Assembly (NCBI GenBank): GCA_964504565.1
Contig: CAZDEY010000003.1
Coordinates: 62,001 to 126,000 of the forward strand
Origin: Cesiribacter sp964504565
GTDB taxonomy: Bacteria > Bacteroidota > Bacteroidia > Cytophagales > Cyclobacteriaceae
Direction of reading: 5' to 3'
DNA length: 64,000 bases
In this document: piece after piece, positions 17,097 through 25,357 of the stretch
Layout: each line of letters opens with the position of its first letter
How positions within the stretch are numbered: the stretch's first letter is position 1
Made by a program: the position numbers and the translations under genes
Notes under the pieces: generated by a model
What the model saw: the letters and a program-made list of their open reading frames with translations, nothing else
Told to the model about the DNA's origin: nothing
The model's database searches: none

Positions 17097-17857
17097 TGAT
17101 AGTCTTTAAATACGATGGCTCCTACAATGGATTGCTAACTGCCGTGTTTGATAGTTTTGCCTTAAAGGTTAAGCCGGATAAGTTGCTTACTCCTTGTGCT
17201 ACAGACTCCTTATTTGCGGATAAGGAAGTTGATATCGTTACGGATTCTAACAAATTTACCAGAGTACGTAGAGGCTTGGAACAAAAACTCACCCAATTAA
17301 GCCCGGAACAAATTTTTTGGGTTTACCTAAGTGAGGAAGAGGGAGCAGATTTAATATTATTTAATTTTTTACACTACATATTTTCTAACAAGCGAGGAGC
17401 CGATGAAAATATGGCAGAAGATTCGGTGTTTAAAGTTAAGCGGCTTAGTAGAAAAGTATTTAGAGAAATTCACCGGATGCACGCTTTTTTACGATTCAAC
17501 GAAATTGATAACATGTGGGTAGCACTTATTGAGCCGGAGTGTAATGTACTGCCGGTTCTGGGTGAACACTTTGCCGAACGCTACGCCGACCAAGCCTGGG
17601 TTATTGCTGATAAGAGAAGAAAAACTGCTATCTGCTATTCCGGTAATCAGGTTTACAATATTAATTTAGATGCTAAGTTTTGGCAAGGCCTATCTAGCTT
17701 GTCGCAAAGTACCAGCCGCTACGATAATTTATGGCGTTCTTACTTTAAGTCCGTAGCTATACCGGAACGTACTAATGATAAACTACAGCGAAAACACATT
17801 CCTACGAAGTACCGGAAATTGCTACCGGAATTTCATCCAAGTGAACCAAATAAATAG
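17096..17857 (+). CDS. DUF4130 / TIGR03915 putative DNA metabolism protein
   Basis: 253 residues, soluble. It opens with FKYDGSYNGLLTAVFDSF, the conserved DUF4130 start, and contains VKRLSRKVFREIHRMHAFLRF and the C-terminal WRSYFKSVAIPERTNDKLQRKHIPTKYRKLLPEF pattern described by residues 216-248. In some bacteria this domain is fused to a uracil-DNA glycosylase-like domain; here that domain is absent and I see no glycosylase gene in the window. Translationally coupled to the radical SAM gene. Confidence 0.88.
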   Translation: MIVFKYDGSYNGLLTAVFDSFALKVKPDKLLTPCATDSLFADKEVDIVTDSNKFTRVRRGLEQKLTQLSPEQIFWVYLSEEEGADLILFNFLHYIFSNKRGADENMAEDSVFKVKRLSRKVFREIHRMHAFLRFNEIDNMWVALIEPECNVLPVLGEHFAERYADQAWVIADKRRKTAICYSGNQVYNINLDAKFWQGLSSLSQSTSRYDNLWRSYFKSVAIPERTNDKLQRKHIPTKYRKLLPEFHPSEPNK

Positions 17858-18337
17858 TGAAAATGCGATACGGGTTATACCGGCTTTACTTTCTTATCGA
17901 TAAATAATACGGATTATATATTCAAGAGGGTTTCCACTTTGCGGCTAAATTTAAATGCATAGCCAAATAGAGAAATTTAATTATCCTATTTCAATAATTT
18001 CAATTTATAAATATTGGAAGGTTACCAACCAATTTTTAGGACTTGTCAAGCTGGAAAAGGTTAGAGGCTATCATCCAATTTACTTTTTTACTTAGCTCTA
18101 CTCTGGTAGAAGCACTTGGCCCAAGTACAGAGTTACTCACTGTGCAAGCATCTAGGTGTAGACTAAAAACTATACTCAGCATGAAATTACTTTTGCGTTA
18201 TTCTGTTCCTATAAGTGGTTAAAATCAAGCAATTAGCGTTAAGGTGGCCATAAATTTGAATTCACATAATAATAATCAGTAATAATTACAACACAGTATA
18301 CACTAGTAACTAATTATTATCAGGTAATATAATATTA
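17858..18337. other. Intergenic region, no feature seen
   Basis: 480 bp of AT-rich sequence between convergent genes. I see no open frame of useful length, no tRNA-like fold and no strong terminator. A weak inverted repeat GTAATA-TAA-TATTAC (18324-18338) touches the stop of the oxidoreductase gene. Confidence 0.5.
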
Positions 18338-19627
18338 CTAATTATTTAACGGCAGTTCCGACGCTATTAAGTCAGCTACTAACTCTCCGCTCCGCATGGC
18401 CCCACTAATTGATCCATTCAATAAGTAATCACCGGTTCGGTATACTAGATCATCTACTTTAAATCGGGCGGGAGAAATATCATACTGTACGTGCTTTTGG
18501 GTAGGTAGCGCATAGCGGATTTTATACGTACGTAGATGGTGCCAGTTTTTAACTTCCTCACCAAAATATAACTTTAAATCATCCTTCACGGCGCGTATGC
18601 AAGCATGCTGGTTTTCATCCAATACGCCTAAACAGCTAACAGCTATTAGATGCTTATTACGGGGGGCATAGGCCGGACTAACCTCGCTCATAATCGCAAT
18701 ATTATTTATGATCGAATCATTATCAGCGCAAAGCATAAGCCAAGGTCCGGAATAAGGCAATTTTTCAGTCCAGAAATATACGGTAGTTGTGCCCACTCCT
18801 TCTTGGTGATTCAATTCATCCTTATCCTCCTGATTATTTAATAAATCATTTTCATTACCCGCTAATAATACAGTTTTTGCATAATAAGTATTACCACTCA
18901 CATCAATAACCTCCCTAACATCGGGTTGATTGGTAACACTGTTAACATTTTTAACCTTTGTATTAGTAATAATCTCATGTTCACTAAAATGCAAGGCTAA
19001 CTGATTTGGTAATGATTGCATTCCAAGTTTTGGTACTGCTGCGTAGCCTTCACTAAACATCTTGAAAACAAAGTCCAGCATTCTACTAGAGGTATTCAAA
19101 CTATCATCTAAGAAAATTCCTCCAAAAAACGGTCGGAAAAATGTGTCTATCATTTCCTGACTAAATCCTCGGGCATGTAGTTTATTCAGGCTTGAGATTT
19201 CCGGTTTGGCAAAGATCTCACGAATGGTTTTAGAGGTTGTATTTTGCCGCAGGGCAAGTATGGAAAATTTATCCGTTAAGGTGCCAATTCGGCTAAAGGC
19301 AGTTTTGAGAAGTAAAGTTGGGTGCCGTAGCGGATCGGCCAACGTATGCATTTTCCCATCTTTCAAAATAATGGCTCCGGCATTAAATTTTTGAAGCTCC
19401 AGTTTTTCGTAGTCTAGATAGCTCTTAGTTTCCGGGTATTCCGTTAGCAATACCTGAAAGCCCCGATCTAAAATGAAATCATCTACTACATCACTGGCAA
19501 CCCGCCCCCCAACCTGGCTTGATGCTTCCAGAATTAAAACTTTGTATCCCTTGCTCTTTAGGTTAATGGCGGCGGTTAGGCCCGACATACCCGCACCTAC
19601 TACAATTATATCGTACAATTTTTCCAT
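18338..19627 (-). CDS. FAD-dependent amine oxidase-like oxidoreductase
   Basis: 429 residues. N-terminal dinucleotide-binding motif DIIVVGAGMSGLTAAINL with the following GGRV (about residues 6-43), and the C-terminal FAD-binding segment YRTGDYLLNGSISGAMRSG (near 394-412). The fold matches the protoporphyrinogen oxidase / phytoene desaturase / monoamine oxidase superfamily. No signal peptide. The substrate is unknown; there are no carotenoid or haem genes beside it. Stands alone, convergent with the DUF4130 gene and divergent from the hydroxyacyl-CoA dehydrogenase. Confidence 0.85.
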   Translation of the reverse strand: MEKLYDIIVVGAGMSGLTAAINLKSKGYKVLILEASSQVGGRVASDVVDDFILDRGFQVLLTEYPETKSYLDYEKLELQKFNAGAIILKDGKMHTLADPLRHPTLLLKTAFSRIGTLTDKFSILALRQNTTSKTIREIFAKPEISSLNKLHARGFSQEMIDTFFRPFFGGIFLDDSLNTSSRMLDFVFKMFSEGYAAVPKLGMQSLPNQLALHFSEHEIITNTKVKNVNSVTNQPDVREVIDVSGNTYYAKTVLLAGNENDLLNNQEDKDELNHQEGVGTTTVYFWTEKLPYSGPWLMLCADNDSIINNIAIMSEVSPAYAPRNKHLIAVSCLGVLDENQHACIRAVKDDLKLYFGEEVKNWHHLRTYKIRYALPTQKHVQYDISPARFKVDDLVYRTGDYLLNGSISGAMRSGELVADLIASELPLNN

Positions 19628-19737
19628 GGCTACTTAGTATAAACCATCCATGCAAAAAAAGTTGGGTAAGAATTTGCCGAAGTCAGTCCGACAAATTTTA
19701 TAACTTGGCATCTAGAATAAAATCAACCCTATTTTTT

Positions 19738-20628
19738 ATGAAAAACGTATCAGTTATCGGTTCCGGAACAATGGGAAATGGTATCGCCCACGTATTTGCC
19801 CAGCACGGTTACCAGGTATCGCTGGTGGATATTAACGAACAAGCCCTGGAACGGGCGCTAACTACTATAGGTAAAAACCTTGACCGCCAGGTAAGCAAGG
19901 GAATACTAGATGATAGCGGAAAAGAAAATACGCTTAAGAATATAAACACTTTTACTGACCTAAGTGAGGGAGTAGCCAAGGCCGATCTGGTAGTGGAAGC
20001 AGCTACTGAAAACGAGGAGCTAAAACTAAAGATTTTTAAGCAACTAGACGAAGCCGCCCCGGCACCCGCTATCCTCTCCAGTAACACAAGTTCAATTTCT
20101 ATTACTAAAATTGCCGCTGCCACCAACCGAGCCGAAAAGGTTATAGGCATGCACTTTATGAATCCGGTGCCGGTTATGAAGCTGGTAGAGGTTATTAGAG
20201 GGTACGCTACTACTGATGCCGTAACCGAACAGATTATGGAATTGAGCCGTAACCTTAAGAAAATTCCGGTAGAGGTAAATGATTACCCCGGGTTTGTGGC
20301 TAACCGTATTCTGATGCCTATGATAAATGAGGCAATCTATAGCTTGTACGAAGGTGTTGCGGGCGTTGAAGAAATAGACACCGTAATGAAATTGGGTATG
20401 GCCCACCCTATGGGACCACTTCAACTGGCTGACTTTATTGGTTTAGATGTGTGCCTATCAATATTACGAGTGTTACATAGTGGCTTTGGTAACCCTAAAT
20501 ACGCACCCTGTCCGTTATTGGTTAATATGGTTACTGCCGGCAATCTAGGGGTAAAGTCCAAGGAAGGATTTTACAACTATAGCCACGGCACCAAAGAACT
20601 AGTGGTAGCCGACAATTTCAAAAAATAA
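19738..20628 (+). CDS. 3-hydroxyacyl-CoA (3-hydroxybutyryl-CoA) dehydrogenase
   Basis: 296 residues from the ATG at 19738; an earlier in-frame ATG at 19705 adds 11 residues ahead of the normal MKNVSVIGSGTMGNGIAHV start. Rossmann NAD site at 5-25, catalytic region SSNTSSISITKIA and GMHFMNPVPVMKLVE with the catalytic His, and the C-terminal dimer domain NDYPGFVANRILMPMINEA. Oxidises 3-hydroxyacyl-CoA with NAD in fatty acid or butyrate-type metabolism; single-domain form, no enoyl-CoA hydratase fused. Confidence 0.93.
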   Translation: MKNVSVIGSGTMGNGIAHVFAQHGYQVSLVDINEQALERALTTIGKNLDRQVSKGILDDSGKENTLKNINTFTDLSEGVAKADLVVEAATENEELKLKIFKQLDEAAPAPAILSSNTSSISITKIAAATNRAEKVIGMHFMNPVPVMKLVEVIRGYATTDAVTEQIMELSRNLKKIPVEVNDYPGFVANRILMPMINEAIYSLYEGVAGVEEIDTVMKLGMAHPMGPLQLADFIGLDVCLSILRVLHSGFGNPKYAPCPLLVNMVTAGNLGVKSKEGFYNYSHGTKELVVADNFKK

Positions 20629-20698
20629 TACAAGTAATAAAATAATATTAGTGTTACTTGATAACATTTAATTACATTGTAGTACCATATTTATAAGG

Positions 20699-21943
20699 TT
20701 ATCGGTTAACGCCGGTAACCTTTTTTGCTATATCGGTACCTACCAGATATGAGGTTGTCCAGGCTGCCTGAAAATTAAATCCTCCCGTAACTCCGTCGAT
20801 ATCTAGCACCTCCCCCGCTGCATAAATGTTGGGGTGTTTATATAGTTCAAAGGTAGTTTTATTAACTTCAGAAAGGTCAATTCCGCCGCAGGTAACAAAT
20901 TCCTCCTTAAATGTGGTCTTTCCCTCCAGCTTATAACGATCGCCGTATAATAATTCCTTCAAAGGATTGAGTTGTTTTTTGCCCGCATCTTGCCAAATTA
21001 AACTTTCGTTGATTTGAGCTTTGCTAAGTAGGTATAACCACAACCTACTAGGTAAATCAAATAAAGGATAGTTACCTATAGAGCGTTTAGGATGAACATC
21101 TTGATACTTAGCTAAGGCTTTCGCTAACTCTTGTTCTTTGTAGATTCCTGACCAATTTACCATTAGATCCGTGGTATACATCTCATTAAATAAATGCACT
21201 GCGCCAAATGCACTGGTTTTTAATACTGCCGGCCCACTAAGGCCCCAGTGGGTTATTAGCAAAGGACCATTATATATAAATTTAGTTCGGGCCAGCTTAA
21301 CTTGGGCATTACTAACCGATACTCCGGCCAACTTATGCAAGTTCTGGTCTTTAATATTGAATGTAAATAAACTGGGGATAGGTGGGTTTAGATTAAGCCC
21401 TAATTCACTTAAGTAACTATACCCCAATCTCTTATTGTTTCCACCAGCAGCGATAATAACATAATTGGCATCAATAACACCAATATCGGTTTTAACATTA
21501 ATAACATCATTATTTTTTATAATACTAATAACTTTATTATTATTAATAATATTGATATTAAGTTTAGCACTTAATTGCAAGAACAAATCAATTACCGATT
21601 GGCTGGAGTTTGATTTGGGAAACACCCGGCCGTCGGGTTCGGTCTTAATTTCAAGGCCGTGCCGTTCAAACCAAGTTTTGGTTTCGGCCGAACCAAAAAG
21701 TTTAAATGCTTGAACCAATTTTTTATTTCCTCTGGGATAATTGGTACTTAATTCCACCGGGGCTTCGCAGAGGTTAGTAATATTACAGCGCCCGCCCCCG
21801 CTCACCTTAACTTTGCTTAGCAACTTACCGGTTTTTTCAATTATTGTGACTTTAAGTATACCGCCGCTGGCTTCGGCTGCCCTTATTGCTCCAAAAAAAC
21901 CTGCGGCGCCCCCTCCTATTACTACCAAATGTTGCTCTTGCAT
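20699..21943 (-). CDS. HI0933/YhiN-family flavoprotein
   Basis: 414 residues. FAD-binding start LVVIGGGAAGFFGAIRAAEA, the family signature GGGRCNITN (about 50-58), VFPKSNSSQSV, and the C-terminal GGIDLSEVN and GEVLDIDGVTGGFNFQAAWTT. The biochemical role of this widespread family is not settled. Odd feature: residues about 125-160 form an Asn/Ile-rich AT-biased stretch (INIINNNKVISIIKNNDVI) in an otherwise normal protein. Convergent with the dehydrogenase; divergent from the nuclease gene, 36 bp between starts. Confidence 0.88.
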   Translation of the reverse strand: MQEQHLVVIGGGAAGFFGAIRAAEASGGILKVTIIEKTGKLLSKVKVSGGGRCNITNLCEAPVELSTNYPRGNKKLVQAFKLFGSAETKTWFERHGLEIKTEPDGRVFPKSNSSQSVIDLFLQLSAKLNINIINNNKVISIIKNNDVINVKTDIGVIDANYVIIAAGGNNKRLGYSYLSELGLNLNPPIPSLFTFNIKDQNLHKLAGVSVSNAQVKLARTKFIYNGPLLITHWGLSGPAVLKTSAFGAVHLFNEMYTTDLMVNWSGIYKEQELAKALAKYQDVHPKRSIGNYPLFDLPSRLWLYLLSKAQINESLIWQDAGKKQLNPLKELLYGDRYKLEGKTTFKEEFVTCGGIDLSEVNKTTFELYKHPNIYAAGEVLDIDGVTGGFNFQAAWTTSYLVGTDIAKKVTGVNR

Positions 21944-21979
21944 GTTAAAGCTTTAACTTAGTTTTAAACCATAAAATTG

Positions 21980-22840
21980 ATGAAAAAGAATAACTCTACG
22001 AAAATTAAGGGGTGGCTAGTAATGTTAGCGGTATTTGTATTGGTAATTACTGCAGTTTGGTTCCTTGATTCATTGCGCTCCCGAGAAAGAAATGACCCCC
22101 AGGTACAGAGGCAACCTAAAGAACTGCCTACGAATACCAATCCGGATTGGCTACAGTACACAACGGTAAGAAGTTTTGGTTGGCCCATAACCAATAAAAC
22201 CTTCGAGATTCGGGAATTTACCCAGTTTACTGTTGGCTACGATAACGAAAAAAAGCAAGCTGCCTGGGTAGCCTACGAATTATTACCCGCAGAGGTAGAA
22301 GGTAACGTTGGCAACCGACCGCGTTTCAAGGTTGATCCGGCGGTTAAAAATTCTGCCTCTCCCGATGATTATACCAATAGTGGTTACGACCGGGGACACC
22401 TAGCTCCGGCTGCTGATTTTACTTTCAGCAGGGAAGCCATGGCGGAGACTTTTTATATGTCGAACATAAGCCCTCAGGAACCCGACTTCAATCGTGGAAT
22501 TTGGCGACTGCTAGAGGAGCAAACCCGTCGATGGAGTCTGGATAAAGGCCGGATTTGGGTGGTTACCGGGCCGGTATTTGGTAAAAGAAGCAAACGGATA
22601 GGTACTAACAGGGTAGCCGTTCCAAAAGGTTTTTACAAGGCTTTATTTAGCCCCGACACCGAGCCTCCGGCGATGATAGGATTTTATTTTCCAAACCAAT
22701 ATTCCAAGGACCCTATTCAGATGGCCGCTATACCAATTGATTCGGTGGAAGGTATTTGTGAGTGCAATATGTACTCCACCTTACCCGTGCCCCTACAATC
22801 AAAACTGGAGGTGAATTTAGATACATCTAAATGGTTTTAG
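21980..22840 (+). CDS. Membrane-anchored DNA/RNA non-specific endonuclease
   Basis: 286 residues. An N-terminal membrane segment (about 11-29) anchors or exports the protein; then a NUC1/EndoG-type domain with GYDRGHLAPAADF (catalytic His140) and the Mg-binding Asn in EPDFNRGIWRLLE (near residue 170). The ATG at 21980 is preferred to a TTG one codon earlier. Probably acts in the periplasm or outside the cell on nucleic acid. The last codons overlap two of the palindromes of the metal-box-like array at 22816-22910. Confidence 0.92.
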   Translation: MKKNNSTKIKGWLVMLAVFVLVITAVWFLDSLRSRERNDPQVQRQPKELPTNTNPDWLQYTTVRSFGWPITNKTFEIREFTQFTVGYDNEKKQAAWVAYELLPAEVEGNVGNRPRFKVDPAVKNSASPDDYTNSGYDRGHLAPAADFTFSREAMAETFYMSNISPQEPDFNRGIWRLLEEQTRRWSLDKGRIWVVTGPVFGKRSKRIGTNRVAVPKGFYKALFSPDTEPPAMIGFYFPNQYSKDPIQMAAIPIDSVEGICECNMYSTLPVPLQSKLEVNLDTSKWF

Positions 22841-22910
22841 CCTTAGCTAAATTTACTTATAATAATTTAGGCTTATCTAATTAAATATTATATATTTAGC
22901 CCAGGCTAAA
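22816..22910. promoter_or_regulatory. Array of four 7-2-7 palindromes resembling DtxR-family boxes
   Basis: Four 16-bp sites with the same geometry: TTTAGATACATCTAAA (22816-22831), TTTAGCCTTAGCTAAA (22836-22851), TTTAGGCTTATCTAAT (22866-22881), TTTAGCCCAGGCTAAA (22895-22910). Sites 1 and 4 are perfect. The same pattern occurs twice in front of the DtxR-type regulator gene at 26552. The first two overlap the 3' end of the nuclease gene; no gene starts downstream of the array, so its target is unclear. Confidence 0.6.
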
Positions 22911-23687
22911 CATCCTGTTAATTGTATACAGCACATAATTAAATAGAAGGGGTGCATTGACCTTTAAGCTTAAGCTGTGGCTCCAGTCTTAAAGCTATCC
23001 TGGCAGACAAATTTGTTGGAGTATTTGTATAATTTAAAAAACGAATATTGAAGTCGACTTTTAAATAAGCCTACCAATTTTTTATCTATTGGGAAATAGA
23101 AATTGACTTGGGTTAAGCCTAAATGATTATATATTCTGCTAAGTCACAATTGCTTTTACTCCTTTTCCATTTTAGGAAGAAGTACCTAGCTGGAAGGTGT
23201 ATTATGGAATTTACCGAAGTAAAAATTAGCAAGGGTCACTCGTCAAGAACCGTAGGTACTTGATGACATAAATAAACTAGCGAATTTAGTTAGATGTACG
23301 AACGGTTACTTCTGGGTGGAATAGGCTTTGATGTTCTGGGGTATAAGTTCACCACCACCAATATTAAATACTAAAAATATAGGGGATTCGTTCTAAAAAC
23401 TGACGTGCTAAGTCTAAAGCTATGAGTTTGACTTACTCTTTTGCATAACGCAATCAACTTATCTAGCGCTGCTCATAATAATAGCCCCAGGATTCTCTAC
23501 CCTTATTCTGAGTCAATCGTTGAAAATGTAGTTAAGGATCAAATATTATAGAAACCAAACGAGTAAAGCCGATAATTCTTATCCGTAACTAATTAATTGT
23601 ACTTTTTTGAAGTTATATTCTGATCTTAGTAGGTACTAATAACTTGTTGAAAATTAAAGACTTATATATACTTATTTAGTTAAAAGA
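22911..23687. other. Long non-coding stretch downstream of the palindrome array
   Basis: 777 bp with stops in all frames, between the 3' ends of the nuclease and the DUF3108 gene. A short frame from 23205 (about 18 codons) is the best I find and is not convincing. It is unusually long for a convergent junction in this window and could hold a decayed gene or a small RNA driven from the array; I found no recognisable remnant. Confidence 0.5.
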
Positions 23688-24485
23688 TTAATAGGGGTGT
23701 TTCAAATTACTAGCTCGTTCAATCTCTACTATTCCGGAGCCTACAAACATATTAGCTTTAATAAGAAGAGGAATACGGTTTTCATCGGCACTAATCCAAA
23801 TTGATATAGCATTTTCCCCGTCAAATATCTTGTTATCCGGCATTAACGGAATAAGCTTATAGGCTGTCATCTTACCTAATTCAGTTTTGATCCGCTCTTT
23901 TCCTACGTATAGTACTTCAAAATCGTAAAATTCATCCTCAAAAAAACCGTAAATTTTTATTGTATCCGATTTACCAATTCGATTATAATCTAACCGGCGC
24001 AAATACTGATAGGCAGAAATGAGATCTAGAACCTCTTTGCGGGCTTCTAAGTACTTGGGTGGATCAGGCTTATCATTTTTGAAATTATGACGCTGATAAC
24101 GTAGCTGGTGTTTATCCTGGTAGAATTGGGTAGTTTCGTCTCGCTTATAGCTATTCTCCCTAATATTTCGGTACCCATATACCGGCAATAAAGATGATGT
24201 ATCAATATAAGCTCCCCAGCGGTCGTTAACTTTAGCAAACCAAGCTACGGCTCCTAGCGTTTTTCCTTCTATATCAATATGATAACAGTTTCTATTCCGC
24301 TTGTTGGCTATATCATTATTGGTAGAAATTTTAGCTTCTCCAACAGTTAAAAAACCAAAGGAAACCTTATAATTAAGCTCCTCTCCTAAGCTAACCTTAT
24401 CATCCTGAAGCAAGGGCAATTGAGCCTGTAGCTTGCCTACACTTAGAACTAATAGTACAGCAAGTACACATAACATTGAGCGCAT
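23688..24485 (-). CDS. DUF3108 periplasmic protein
   Basis: 265 residues from the ATG at 24485 (a TTG two codons earlier is less likely). Signal peptide ending near KLQAQ (about residue 22), then a DUF3108 beta-rich domain: LGEELNYKVSFGFLTVGEA, YGYRNIRENSYKRDE, and the C-terminal IWISADENRIPLLIKANMFVGSG. The family is found in many Gram-negative envelopes without an assigned activity. It follows dapD by 58 bp and may be co-transcribed with it. Confidence 0.87.
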   Translation of the reverse strand: MRSMLCVLAVLLVLSVGKLQAQLPLLQDDKVSLGEELNYKVSFGFLTVGEAKISTNNDIANKRNRNCYHIDIEGKTLGAVAWFAKVNDRWGAYIDTSSLLPVYGYRNIRENSYKRDETTQFYQDKHQLRYQRHNFKNDKPDPPKYLEARKEVLDLISAYQYLRRLDYNRIGKSDTIKIYGFFEDEFYDFEVLYVGKERIKTELGKMTAYKLIPLMPDNKIFDGENAISIWISADENRIPLLIKANMFVGSGIVEIERASNLKHPY

Positions 24486-24543
24486 ACTCAAATATGGCTT
24501 CTAAATACTTATATACCAATTTAATAGTTACAGATTTCCTACA

Positions 24544-25356
24544 TTACACCGCTACATTGTTTTCACGCAAGGCATCATTAAGGCTGGTTTTAAGATCGGT
24601 GCTGGCTTTTCTCTGGCCAATAATTAGTGCGCAGGGCACGTTATACGTGCCGGCCGGAAATTGCTTGGCGTAACTTCCCGGAATTACCACACTTCTTTCC
24701 GGAACGTAGCCTTTATATTCCTTAGGTTCAGAACCGGTAACATCAATAATTTTACTACTGGCGGTTAAGGTAACGTTTGCCCCCAGTACCGCTTCTTTGC
24801 CAATCCGCACCCCCTCAACCAAAATACAACGCGAACCGATAAACGCTCCGTCTTCTACAATTACCGGCTGGGCCTGAACCGGTTCCAGAACACCGCCGAT
24901 ACCAACCCCCCCGCTTAAATGAACATCCTTGCCTATTTGAGCACAGGAGCCTACCGTGGCCCAGGTATCAACCATAGTTCCTGAGTCAACGTAGGCTCCT
25001 ATATTTACGTAGCTGGGCATCATTACCACGCCTTTGCTTAGGTAAGATCCGTAGCGGGCAATTGCGTGGGGTACTACCCGGACCCCTAAGCCTGCATAGC
25101 CTTGTTTTAGCTTAATTTTGTCATGAAATTCAAACGGGCCAACTTCAATTGTGCGCATTTGCTGTATAGGAAAATACAGAATAACCGCCTTTTTAACCCA
25201 TTCGTTAACCTTCCAGCCGTCATGGCTAGGTTCGGCAACTCTTAGTTTACCCAGGTCCAGTTCGTCTACAATAGTTTTGACCGCAATTTGGGTGTCTTTA
25301 TCTTTCAGCAATTCCCGGTTGTTCCAGGCATTTTCAATAAGCGATCGAAGCTCCAT
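24544..25356 (-). CDS. dapD: Tetrahydrodipicolinate N-succinyltransferase DapD
   Basis: 270 residues. Left-handed beta-helix transferase with hexapeptide repeats (VNIGAYVDSGTMVDTWATVGSCAQIGKDVHLSGG) over about residues 115-165 and the family N terminus (LIENAWNNRELLKDKDTQ). Uses succinyl-CoA in the succinylase branch of lysine and meso-diaminopimelate synthesis, so it feeds the Mur pathway encoded at 37-52 kb. Its ATG is only 1 bp from the ATG of the divergent glycosyltransferase gene. Confidence 0.95.
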   Translation of the reverse strand: MELRSLIENAWNNRELLKDKDTQIAVKTIVDELDLGKLRVAEPSHDGWKVNEWVKKAVILYFPIQQMRTIEVGPFEFHDKIKLKQGYAGLGVRVVPHAIARYGSYLSKGVVMMPSYVNIGAYVDSGTMVDTWATVGSCAQIGKDVHLSGGVGIGGVLEPVQAQPVIVEDGAFIGSRCILVEGVRIGKEAVLGANVTLTASSKIIDVTGSEPKEYKGYVPERSVVIPGSYAKQFPAGTYNVPCALIIGQRKASTDLKTSLNDALRENNVAV

Positions 25357-25357
25357 A

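Noticed and set aside
17858..18337. tRNA or small RNA in the 480-bp spacer
   Set aside because: No cloverleaf pattern, T-loop GTTCRANNC motif or strong hairpin was found by eye.
20631..20660. CAAGTAA / TTACTTG inverted repeat between convergent genes
   Set aside because: Seven AT-rich pairs around a 16-nt loop with no T run; too weak to call a terminator.
25151..25357. N-terminal extension of the glycosyltransferase
   Set aside because: It is antisense to dapD and the conserved glycosyltransferase N terminus begins at 25358.
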